NCBI GenBank assembly: GCA_002390205.1
Contig: DGOV01000007.1
Span: forward strand, 331-8,171
Length of the DNA: 7,841 nt
Origin: Proteobacteria bacterium UBA4457
GTDB lineage: Bacteria > Pseudomonadota > Gammaproteobacteria > Ga0077536
Reading direction: 5' to 3'
Position numbers and translations under genes: made by a program. This document shows, piece after piece, positions 1 to 5,281 of the stretch; positions within the stretch are counted from its first letter, which is position 1; every line of letters begins with the position of its first letter. The notes beneath the pieces are model-generated. The model saw only the letters and a program-made list of their open reading frames with translations, was not told the DNA's origin and searched no databases.

Positions 1-1
1 C

Positions 2-817
2 GTTGGGTTCACCGTTATAGAGTTTATAGGTGGCCTGCTTACCAATAGCACGGCAATCATGGCAGACGCTGTTCATGATCTAGGTGATAGCCTTTCAATT
101 GGTACAGCTTGGGTATTGAGTAAGCTCTCAAAAAAGAAAGCTGACAGTTCGTTTACATATGGCTACAAGCGGCTCTCGTTGCTTGGTGCCTTGATAAACG
201 GCATTGTGTTGATTGCGGGATCAATCTGGGTGTTAGCGCAGGCGATTCCTCGACTGTTTGACCCAGTGATGCCCGAAGCAGAGGGAATGCTGGCACTCGC
301 TATTCTGGGTGTTACTGTCAATGGATTTGCGGCATATAAACTCAGCGCTGGTACGACCCTCAATGAAAAAGTCCTCAACTGGCATTTGCTGGAAGACGTA
401 TTGGGGTGGGCGGCAGTTCTCATAGTTTCAATCGTACTCATGTTTATTGAAGTGCCAATATTGGATTCGCTGCTCGCTGTAGGATTTACACTATTCATTT
501 TATTCAACGTCGTAAGAAATACATGGTATGCCATTAAGCTCTTTGTCCAAGCTGTGCCTGAGCTTGGGCTAATCGAGAGAGTACGCAAAGAGTTACTGAC
601 TATTTCTTCTATCACCTCGATCCACCATGAGCACGCTTGGTCGCTTGATGGGGAATCAACTGTCTACACGGCGCATTTGGAAATGAGCTCCGCTATGTCA
701 TCAGAAGATCAGCTAGATATTAAGAATCAGATTGCACTTGTTCTAAAAGAGTTTCAATTTTTACATACAACAATCGAGCTGGAATTTCCCCAAGAAGACT
801 GTAGAGATGAGAGCTAA
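2..817 (+). CDS. Cation diffusion facilitator family metal transporter, 5' end cut by window edge
   Basis: This is an inner-membrane divalent metal-proton antiporter of the CDF (CzcD/ZitB-like) family, which exports Zn, Co or Cd from the cytoplasm. The reading frame is open to the window edge, so the gene is partial; 271 residues remain and about 20-30 are probably missing. The visible part begins inside TM1 (GGLLTNST). The TM2 metal-site motif HDLGD lies at visible residues 25-29, and a second HxxxD-type motif, HLLED, lies in the later helix LNWHLLEDVLGW. After the last helix comes a cytoplasmic tail of about 80 residues, the usual CDF C-terminal domain. The ATG at 59 lies inside the conserved region and is not the start. 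The next gene follows after 6 bases, so the two are probably one operon. Family is confident; the exact metal cannot be read from the sequence. Confidence 0.92.
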   Translation, partial: VGFTVIEFIGGLLTNSTAIMADAVHDLGDSLSIGTAWVLSKLSKKKADSSFTYGYKRLSLLGALINGIVLIAGSIWVLAQAIPRLFDPVMPEAEGMLALAILGVTVNGFAAYKLSAGTTLNEKVLNWHLLEDVLGWAAVLIVSIVLMFIEVPILDSLLAVGFTLFILFNVVRNTWYAIKLFVQAVPELGLIERVRKELLTISSITSIHHEHAWSLDGESTVYTAHLEMSSAMSSEDQLDIKNQIALVLKEFQFLHTTIELEFPQEDCRDES

Positions 818-823
818 AGACTT

Positions 824-1372
824 ATGAGCGAAATATTGTTTGCAGCGCTATTAACATTAGAAATTACTCTTCTGATTTTGGTGTTATCCCAGATTTTTGG
901 GAGAGACTTTCGTATCTGGCCTCCATCCACAGGAAAATCAACTACTACATTCTGGGCGCTGGGCATCTTTTATGTCCTAATAATCGGCAGTATTTGGCTT
1001 TGCGTGCTGCAGTGGTCAAACCCTCTATTTGATCAGAACTGGATACGCTATTTCGGAGGGACACTGCTCAGCTTGGGGCTCATACTGTATGGTTGGTGCA
1101 GGGTGTATATGAGTAAAAAGGTTGAGTTCGGCAACAAGGATCACCTAATTACTCGGGGGCCATACCAGTACACTCGCAATCCTTTGTATATCGCTGATGC
1201 GTTAATTTTCATTGGCTTTGCCTTTCTAGGAAATTCACTGCTTCTGCTTGTATTAATGGTCCTGCTTATATTAGCTATTCTATTACTGCCGTTAGTTGAG
1301 GAGCCATGGTTGGTAGAGCAATACGGTGAACTCTATACAGACTATATGAAGACGACTCCCAGGTTCTTTTAA
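824..1372 (+). CDS. ICMT/PEMT-like integral membrane methyltransferase
   Basis: This 182-residue membrane protein is of the isoprenylcysteine carboxyl methyltransferase-like (phospholipid methyltransferase fold) family and is expected to use S-adenosylmethionine. The family signature is clear: RGPYQYTRNPLY at residues 111-122, then a paired EE at 159-160, and a C-terminal pattern with Y171, Y174 and the terminal PRFF. Hydrophobic segments lie near residues 5-24, 44-63, 74-90 and 125-157. The substrate in bacteria is unknown; a prenylated protein is unlikely. Genes of this type often sit beside heavy-metal efflux genes, which fits the CDF gene 6 bases upstream. Length is normal for the short bacterial form, and the gene appears intact. 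Confidence 0.85.
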   Translation: MSEILFAALLTLEITLLILVLSQIFGRDFRIWPPSTGKSTTTFWALGIFYVLIIGSIWLCVLQWSNPLFDQNWIRYFGGTLLSLGLILYGWCRVYMSKKVEFGNKDHLITRGPYQYTRNPLYIADALIFIGFAFLGNSLLLLVLMVLLILAILLLPLVEEPWLVEQYGELYTDYMKTTPRFF

Positions 1373-1373
1373 G

Positions 1374-1423
1374 CGCCTGTTTAGTGCTAAAAGCAGGCGT
1401 TCCGGTAATACCTATTACCGGAA
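1374..1423 (+). terminator. Two adjacent hairpins after the methyltransferase gene
   Basis: The first hairpin pairs CGCCTG (1374-1379) with CAGGCG (1394-1399) and extends inward by a G-U and two A-U pairs. The second is a perfect 11-base inverted repeat, TTCCGGTAATA (1400-1410) with TATTACCGGAA (1413-1423), separated by only CC. They start right after the stop codon, so a role in ending the CDF-methyltransferase transcript is plausible. No T-run follows either one, so intrinsic termination is not assured; protection of the 3' end or a protein-binding site is possible. Confidence 0.45.
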
Positions 1424-1443
1424 ATGTCTGTTTGAACGGACAA
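1424..1443. repeat. ATGTC...GACA palindrome, copy A (divergent)
   Basis: TGTCTGTT (1425-1432) pairs with AACGGACA (1435-1442) around a central TG, with one G-T pair. Its layout and centre (TTTGAA) resemble the two identical copies at 1487-1506 and 2124-2143, so I place it in the same palindrome family as a diverged member. Confidence 0.5.
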
Positions 1444-1486
1444 AGTGCGAAAGGTAGCTATGTGCCAAGAACTATAGTTAACAAGA

Positions 1487-1506
1487 ATGTCGTTTTGAAA
1501 CGACAT
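1487..1506. repeat. ATGTCG...CGACAT palindrome, copy B
   Basis: ATGTCGTTT pairs with AAACGACAT around a central TG. It is identical over 20 bases, and in the same orientation, to the copy at 2124-2143 inside the recombinase gene, 637 bases away. It abuts the stop codon of the 51-residue ORF and, read on the minus strand, could also act as a weak terminator (the hairpin is followed by TCTTGTT). Confidence 0.8.
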
Positions 1507-1661
1507 CAGTGAGCCATATGTACTGTGCCGTTGATGTTCTTTGCATACGCATCTGCCATCTGCTTACTGTCAAATGAAATTATGCAAATTCCTTGCTGGT
1601 TGTACACTTCCCATTTCTTTCCTGTCATCGTATTTTTCCATCGATTTGAGCTAAGCATCAT
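1506..1661 (-). CDS. Small hypothetical protein (51 aa) after the recombinase gene
   Basis: This short ORF begins MMLSSNRWKNTMTGKKW and ends INGTVHMAH. It has balanced protein-like composition (two Trp, charged and polar residues, a hydrophobic GICIISF core) and lies 44 bases downstream of the recombinase stop on the same strand, so it may be the last gene of that unit. I do not recognise the family. The start is uncertain: ATG at 1661 or 1658, or the internal ATG at about 1628 (40 residues), which has a GGA 8 bases upstream. Its TGA stop overlaps the edge of palindrome copy B. Coding status rests only on composition and context. Confidence 0.45.
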   Translation of the reverse strand: MMLSSNRWKNTMTGKKWEVYNQQGICIISFDSKQMADAYAKNINGTVHMAH

Positions 1662-1705
1662 TACCGCGCTCAGTTGCTATTTTATACAAGCGAATCTGTC
1701 TCAAA

Positions 1706-2302
1706 TTAAATTCTAGATGTGACAATAACCTCAGCAGCGATTCTCAGCTTATCTACGCTCACATCAATATAGCGTTGTGTGGTATTCATACTGCTATGTC
1801 GTGCTAATTCTTGTATTACACGTACGCTGACACCTTTTTCTGATAGGCCAGTTATAAACGTACGTCTACCACTGTGGCTGCTTGCGTTCTGCAACCCTGC
1901 TGCCTCGTAGAGAGTACGAAACAAATTTTGTATGGTTTGGCTGCTAAACCCGCTGCCCTTTTGGGATTGAAGTAAAATATCCTCATTCTTTGTATTGGGC
2001 GGGCAGTATTGACGTACATACTGTTCAAGCTCTGCACGAAGTTGGCTATTCAATATTACAGTCTGTGCTTTAGAGCCTTTAGTCTGCCAACTGCGCAGCA
2101 ATATCTCTGATTTAGCCTCCCATATGTCGTTTTGAAACGACATAACGTCGGACACACGCAATGATGCAATCTCGCACGCTCTGAGCCCTGCTAAATAGCT
2201 CAGCAGCACTACAACCCTATTTCTCTTCGCGTGCTTTGTCGTGCTGGTGACGCGCAATAACCGCTTCAATTCGCTCTGATTCAGTACTTTCGCTTGCTTC
2301 AT
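1706..2302 (-). CDS. Catalytic-domain-only tyrosine recombinase (short XerD/integrase-like)
   Basis: This is a site-specific tyrosine recombinase of 198 residues. All catalytic positions are visible: R41 (AGLRACEIASL), K75 (QTKGSK), H143 and R146 (SSHSGRRTF), H169 (LARHSS) and the nucleophile Y178 (TTQRYIDV). Xer and phage integrases are near 300 residues or more; this one lacks the N-terminal core-binding domain, as in a known group of short integrases on mobile elements. A stop codon lies two codons upstream of the ATG, so it is not a truncated longer frame. AGGA lies 8 bases before the ATG. The sequence coding residues 54-60 (MSFQNDI) is palindrome copy C, and the loop there looks a few residues longer than I recall for the group. 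The start overlaps a 63-residue ORF in another frame. It probably moves a small element or acts on nearby sites; the target is unknown. Confidence 0.88.
   Translation of the reverse strand: MKQAKVLNQSELKRLLRVTSTTKHAKRNRVVVLLSYLAGLRACEIASLRVSDVMSFQNDIWEAKSEILLRSWQTKGSKAQTVILNSQLRAELEQYVRQYCPPNTKNEDILLQSQKGSGFSSQTIQNLFRTLYEAAGLQNASSHSGRRTFITGLSEKGVSVRVIQELARHSSMNTTQRYIDVSVDKLRIAAEVIVTSRI
2124..2143. repeat. ATGTCG...CGACAT palindrome, copy C, inside the recombinase gene
   Basis: This is an exact 20-base match to copy B, with arms ATGTCGTTT and AAACGACAT around TG. It is read by the recombinase gene on the minus strand as MSFQNDI (residues 54-60), just before the beta-strand region that carries catalytic K75. 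Confidence 0.8.
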
Positions 2303-2408
2303 GCTCTATTTCCTCATCTGTGTGCGTTTTTGGTACGCCTATTAGGACGGTTCTGACTAGAAGCAGCTTTTGAAGCTGTTTCTCGCCTAATTTCCACTTA
2401 TTCACCAT
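2217..2408 (-). CDS. Possible small protein (63 aa) overlapping the recombinase start
   Basis: From the ATG at 2408 the ORF reads MVNKWKLGEKQLQKLLLVR, then a linker and an acidic-to-basic charged tail ending HDKAREEK. A GTG three codons upstream, at 2417, is an alternative start. GGTG lies about 6 bases before the ATG. The first 37 residues lie outside the recombinase gene and look protein-like (amphipathic, Lys/Leu-rich). The last 86 bases overlap the recombinase 5' end in another frame, where charged low-complexity sequence could simply be a shadow. If real, it is translationally coupled to the recombinase and could be an accessory or directionality protein; I do not recognise its family. 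Confidence 0.42.
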   Translation of the reverse strand: MVNKWKLGEKQLQKLLLVRTVLIGVPKTHTDEEIEHEASESTESERIEAVIARHQHDKAREEK

Positions 2409-2526
2409 CGAAATCACCAGAATGTGTGCTTATCTAGTGTTCGACGATATATCCAAACATTGTGAAAAACGATCGAAGAAGGTAATGAAGATAAGTTGCT
2501 GATGTCGCGTAGATTTTGAGAAGAAT

Positions 2527-2556
2527 GTGTGGAATTAAGTAAAACCACACTTTTTT
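2527..2556 (+). terminator. Intrinsic terminator-like hairpin with six-T run
   Basis: GTGTGG (2527-2532) pairs perfectly with CCACAC (2545-2550) and is followed directly by TTTTTT (2551-2556). It reads on the plus strand, where no gene lies upstream; the nearest gene to the left is on the minus strand. It could end a short plus-strand RNA from 2410-2526 or insulate the recombinase unit. The 12-base loop makes it weaker than typical. Confidence 0.5.
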
Positions 2557-3000
2557 ATAAAGCAGTAGGATGTGAATTAGCTCATATCACCCAGTTTTGC
2601 TGTATGAATTTAGCGATAGGGATAAATAACTGTAGCTATCATGCGCATGTACCCAATGCCTTATAGTTATCTGTTACAAGGGCAATAACACAGACATTGA
2701 ATACGCATACCCAAATGTGCGTATGGAGCTTGTCGCTCATTGATTGTTTTCGCAGAGGCAAAACACCACGCAAAGCTACAATAGGGCGTGGGTAATAGTA
2801 ATTATGTAGTGGAACAAGACGAGAGGCTGATTTAATCAGTAACTTGTATGTGCTGTAGAGGTTGGATTGGCTGATACAGCGCTGCGTTGAGAATAACTCT
2901 TCGCACGTAAAGGTGACAGCTCAACCCTACCTACCAGTAATACACTGGTTGTGCGCAATCACTGGCTAGACGGAACTCACAGCAAGACCAAAGCTATATT

Positions 3001-3020
3001 GAGGCTGCTTCAGCCTCTTT
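3001..3020 (+). terminator. Terminator-like hairpin in the gene-free region
   Basis: GAGGCTG (3001-3007) pairs perfectly with CAGCCTC (3011-3017) around a CTT loop and is followed by TTTA. This GC-rich 7-base stem with a short U-run fits a modest rho-independent terminator on the plus strand. No plus-strand ORF precedes it, so it may end an untranslated RNA from the structured stretch at roughly 2820-3000. On the minus strand no T-run follows. Confidence 0.5.
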
Positions 3021-3252
3021 ATGACTTCAGAGTCTACAGCAATACCCCCACTAATATTATTCCCAAGCAATATACATATTGTTCTTGCCTATAAATATTC
3101 ATCGCCGTGTATGTGAGCAGTAGCGATAGCGAATGTGAAACAGACACAAGATGATTGTGTTAGCTGCGAAGCGATTTATCGCGTAGCTGCTATCCAAAAC
3201 AATAAATTCCAAATGGTATTACCTAGTTCTGCTTTATTTCCACAGATAGAGC

Positions 3253-3600
3253 ATGCCTGAAAAGATAAATATAAAGGTAATGAACATATATGAATTGATA
3301 GAGGGAAGGGAAACGAGTATACGAGAAATTGCTATGAGAATTGTTGAGAGAAATAACAGGGGTAAGCCAACTGCAATGAGTCGTAGATGGATTGCAAAGA
3401 TGTGTGCTGATGCAGTATTCATGCGTTCATTAAAAAAGGAAGCATCAAGATATGATTGCTTGTACACATCACTAGTGGATATTGATGGCTGGCTGGATAC
3501 AGCAAGCATGTTTGCTGAAGCAATCAATATCCTCGAGCAATACACGGAAGATATGAAGCTAGATTATGTACAAGGCAGGAATAAGGGGCGGCGATGGTAA
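3253..3600 (+). CDS. Hypothetical protein (115 aa), first gene of a two-gene unit
   Basis: I do not recognise this protein. It is soluble, with no membrane segment or signal peptide. It has a helical N-terminal half (MNIYELIEGRE, then IREIAMRIVERNN), a basic middle (SRRWIAK) and a basic C-terminus (GRNKGRRW). That would be compatible with nucleic-acid binding, but this is inference only. Arginine is mostly coded by AGA/AGG in the N-terminal half, unlike the recombinase and integrase genes nearby, which suggests separate ancestry. The start is uncertain: the ATG at 3253 has only a weak AGATAGAG upstream, and the ATG at 3280 gives a shorter form. The stop overlaps the next gene's ATG by 7 bases, indicating translational coupling. 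Confidence 0.7.
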   Translation: MPEKINIKVMNIYELIEGRETSIREIAMRIVERNNRGKPTAMSRRWIAKMCADAVFMRSLKKEASRYDCLYTSLVDIDGWLDTASMFAEAINILEQYTEDMKLDYVQGRNKGRRW

Positions 3601-3902
3601 TAGATAAGATATATGAGCAACTCAGAAATAGAGATGCGAGATTAAGCAAGAGTAAATTCAGTAGGGAGTATTTGAACAAGGACAGGAACTATTGGTTTGT
3701 CTGCAGATACAACAACACAGATATTAGCAATAATGCGCTGTTGAGTTTGTACGGGAATTTACGGAGGTATAGTGGTATATGGCTGGAGATGTCAGAGGAT
3801 GTCAGTACGAGGAATGCTGCTCACTATAAAGAGCGGCATAGATTTATGAGCGGGTTGGCTGAGGTTGTATGGGGAGAGATAGAAAGACGAGCGCTTAGTT
3901 GA
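3594..3902 (+). CDS. Hypothetical protein (102 aa), possibly DUF6626-like
   Basis: This is a small basic soluble protein. The central pattern FSREYLNKDRNYWF...DISNNALLSLYGNLRRY resembles, from memory, the short DUF6626-type proteins found on proteobacterial mobile DNA, whose function is unknown. I could not verify this. A strong ribosome-binding sequence (AAGGGG, 5 bases before the ATG) supports the start, and the start overlaps the previous gene by 7 bases. The six arginines in residues 11-38 are all AGA or AGG, marking the pair as compositionally distinct. A strong hairpin follows at 3911-3938. No catalytic motif is evident; a DNA-binding role is possible but unproven. Confidence 0.75.
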   Translation: MVIDKIYEQLRNRDARLSKSKFSREYLNKDRNYWFVCRYNNTDISNNALLSLYGNLRRYSGIWLEMSEDVSTRNAAHYKERHRFMSGLAEVVWGEIERRALS

Positions 3903-3910
3903 GGTAAAAC

Positions 3911-3938
3911 AATTGTGGGGAAGCCACTCCCCACAATT
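3911..3938. terminator. Strong hairpin between convergent genes
   Basis: AATTGTGGGGA (3911-3921) is perfectly complementary to TCCCCACAATT (3928-3938), with a 6-base loop. It lies between the convergent stops at 3902 and 3965. Read on the minus strand it is followed by GTTTTACC, a short U-run, so it best fits the terminator of the 383-residue gene, and it probably also blocks readthrough from the plus-strand pair. Confidence 0.75.
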
Positions 3939-3964
3939 ACTCACTCTCTCTGCCTATTCTTAAC

Positions 3965-5116
3965 TCATTCCTTAAAGTTCGAAGTCGTAGTTGAATAAAG
4001 ATCAAAAATCCGATCAACATTCATCTTGTTTTTAAGGCCAAGTTTCGAGATGACTTCGAGTGCATCAAGTTCTTTATTGCTGACTTTTATCTCATCTTCA
4101 GCATCTTGAATATAGTGTGATTTAGTAACTTCTTTCTTGCTCTTAAGCCAGTCCTTTCCATTTTTCTCTAGTTCACGGTACATTTTTAGCAACACCGACT
4201 CTGTAATTCCAGCATCAGAGTTTGTATAGAGAGGCTCAATGGAGCCCTTGGCTTTGTCTTTGCGAACGAGCACGATACCAAATTCGCCATCACCGAGCTT
4301 TTTCAAATTCTCTCGAAAGTCAATTTCAGCTATAGGTTCTTTCTCACCGAACATACTAAACTCACCTTTGTCTATTGCTTCGGTAATATCGTGTATGTCC
4401 CTTTCGCGCGTATTCTTAAACCCTTGCCGATTTAAGTCTTGGCTCGCTCTAATAGCTGATTTAGACATTCTACTGAAAGCGCTAATACCACCATAATCTA
4501 ATACAACTTCGCAGAAATATTTCGGCCGTATGCAACCATCGTCATCAGTTTTTCCCTTTATCTCGCTTCCTTTAGTGTAGGCATTATTGAGGAGGTTGGC
4601 ATAGTTTGAAATGCGCTTTCTATCGATATCTGTGTGCCTCCAGGCTAGTTTGATAATCTTCGTATGCAAAGAATTCTTTAGGTTGCTGCTTTGATTCATT
4701 TTCTCGATCTGGCTGTCAATCCATTTCAAGTCTTTAGCGCGCCTATCCTTGTCATTCTTAAGCATATAAAAGTAGCCGTAACAGTGTTGAAGGATGTGTA
4801 GCAACCCTTCCTGGTGATTGGCAAAGAAAACCTCGCTGCGATCCACGCCTTCTTTGAGAGCGTCAAATAGCTTTTCTGCATTTATATAGCTCTCAAAGTC
4901 GACACTCTTATCGCGATTACTGAACAGGCTGCTTTCCCAGCCATTTTCAGCCTCCTTGCAATCAGGCTCGTTAGCAGCCTTAGCTAGTATTGACTCAATC
5001 GATATTACTTTATCAGGCAAGCTTTCGTTGCTTTGTGAAATGTCGCTTGAAGGCGACATTGTTGGGTTGCTTTCGTTTACTTCGGTATTAACTGTATCTT
5101 TATTGCTAGTATTCAT
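3965..5116 (-). CDS. Hypothetical island protein (383 aa)
   Basis: I do not recognise this protein. Residues 1-60 are polar, acidic and rich in Ser, Asn, Asp and Glu, probably disordered. The remainder is a mixed, mostly helical, charged soluble protein with an aromatic patch (HCYGYFYML), a Lys/Glu-rich C-terminal third and no membrane segment. No nucleotide-binding P-loop, helicase, nuclease or recombinase motif is visible. Residues 20-26 (MSPSSDI) are encoded by palindrome copy D. The start is supported by AGGA 9 bases before the ATG and by the absence of a better upstream start. The leader is long (up to about 300 bases) and carries a boxA-like element, a hairpin and inverted repeats, implying regulated transcription. 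It lies convergent to the 3253-3902 pair and downstream of, but separated from, the 255-residue gene. Confidence 0.8.
   Translation of the reverse strand: MNTSNKDTVNTEVNESNPTMSPSSDISQSNESLPDKVISIESILAKAANEPDCKEAENGWESSLFSNRDKSVDFESYINAEKLFDALKEGVDRSEVFFANHQEGLLHILQHCYGYFYMLKNDKDRRAKDLKWIDSQIEKMNQSSNLKNSLHTKIIKLAWRHTDIDRKRISNYANLLNNAYTKGSEIKGKTDDDGCIRPKYFCEVVLDYGGISAFSRMSKSAIRASQDLNRQGFKNTRERDIHDITEAIDKGEFSMFGEKEPIAEIDFRENLKKLGDGEFGIVLVRKDKAKGSIEPLYTNSDAGITESVLLKMYRELEKNGKDWLKSKKEVTKSHYIQDAEDEIKVSNKELDALEVISKLGLKNKMNVDRIFDLYSTTTSNFKE
5040..5059. repeat. ATGTCG...CGACAT palindrome, copy D
   Basis: The arms ATGTCGC and GCGACAT enclose TTGAAG. It lies within the 5' coding part of the 383-residue gene and is read on the minus strand as MSPSSDI, in the same codon phase as copy C in the recombinase gene. 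Confidence 0.65.
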
Positions 5117-5138
5117 ATAAATATTTCCTATAGTTTGT

Positions 5139-5198
5139 TTCTACCAAGCTTATTTCACAAGCAGCTCGGTAGAAGATTAATGGTTTTGCTTGTGAAAT
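5139..5198. promoter_or_regulatory. Two overlapping inverted repeats just upstream of the 383-residue gene
   Basis: ATTTCACAAGCA (5152-5163) is a perfect 12-base match to TGCTTGTGAAAT (5187-5198). TTCTACC (5139-5145) is a perfect 7-base match to GGTAGAA (5168-5174). The left arm of the longer repeat lies in the loop of the shorter, and the right arm of the shorter lies in the loop of the longer, so in RNA the two hairpins would exclude each other; in DNA they could be operators. They sit about 25-80 bases before the start codon. Confidence 0.55.
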
Positions 5199-5203
5199 TG
5201 GAT

Positions 5204-5222
5204 ATGCCGCTGAAAGCGACAT
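5204..5222. repeat. ATGTCG...CGGCAT palindrome, copy E (imperfect)
   Basis: On the minus strand ATGTCGC and GCGGCAT enclose CTTTCA's central bases, with one arm mismatch. It lies in the leader of the 383-residue gene, 145 bases from copy D, and belongs to the same palindrome family. Confidence 0.5.
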
Positions 5223-5223
5223 A

Positions 5224-5242
5224 TGCATGTTTGTTACATGCA
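5224..5242 (-). promoter_or_regulatory. Hairpin following the boxA-like element
   Basis: TGCATGT (5224-5230) pairs with ACATGCA (5236-5242) around a 5-base loop. On the minus-strand transcript it comes about 28 bases after the boxA-like motif, an order resembling boxA-then-boxB in lambdoid nut sites, although the spacing is larger. Confidence 0.4.
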
Positions 5243-5270
5243 AACGTATCTTCTGGTTGTCGAATTAAAT

Positions 5271-5281
5271 TGTTAAAGAGC
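5271..5281 (-). promoter_or_regulatory. boxA-like antitermination element in the leader
   Basis: The minus strand reads GCTCTTTAACA, followed by ATTTAATTC. This matches the conserved core of the rRNA-operon boxA (TGCTCTTTAACA), including the trailing AATTTA, with C in place of the first T. In rRNA leaders boxA RNA recruits NusB-S10 and the Nus complex to suppress termination. It lies about 155 bases upstream of the 383-residue gene and points toward it. I could not identify a convincing promoter upstream of it, so activity is inferred. Confidence 0.5.

Larger units (their letters stand above)
2409..3252. other. Long gap without a convincing gene, rich in short palindromes
   Basis: No ORF with protein-like composition was found on either strand. 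Inverted repeats I can verify: CATGCGCATG (2640-2649); ATACGCA (2701-2707) with TGCGTAT (2718-2724); CCACGC (2766-2771) with GCGTGG (2786-2791); CTGATT/AATCAG (2827-2839); GCTGTA (2852-2857) with TACAGC (2875-2880); ACCAGT (2933-2938) with ACTGGT (2944-2949); ACACAA (3144-3149) with TTGTGT (3155-3160); and GCGAT/ATCGC (3171-3182). Two terminator-like hairpins are listed separately. The density suggests regulatory DNA, a small structured RNA, or decayed mobile-element DNA. No repeated unit or CRISPR-like spacing is seen. Confidence 0.5.

Noticed and set aside
163..615. Minus-strand ORF opposite the CDF gene
   Set aside because: Shadow of a clearly recognised transporter, with Ser/Thr-rich antisense composition.
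1400..1423. Integron attC-like site
   Set aside because: No core-site consensus (RYYYAAC/GTTRRRY) and the arms are too short; the other hairpins in the window also fail this test.
1487..1506. dif or pdif site for XerC/XerD
   Set aside because: The arms do not resemble the Xer half-sites (for example TTATGTTAA-type) and the palindrome is too symmetrical.
1525..1716. Plus-strand ORF of 63 codons
   Set aside because: Hydrophobic and aromatic by chance; it is antisense to the more protein-like 51-residue minus-strand ORF.
2409..3252. CRISPR array
   Set aside because: No regularly spaced repeats; the inverted repeats are all different.
3234..3545. Minus-strand ORF opposite the 115-residue gene
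   Set aside because: The plus-strand frame continues into a coupled gene with a strong ribosome site; the minus frame has no partner or signal.
4239..4496. Plus-strand ORF within the 383-residue gene
   Set aside because: Antisense shadow, Ser/Pro/Leu-rich with no supporting signals; the ORFs at 5816-6055 (+), 6839-7057 (-) and 1852-2037 (-) are rejected for the same kind of reason.
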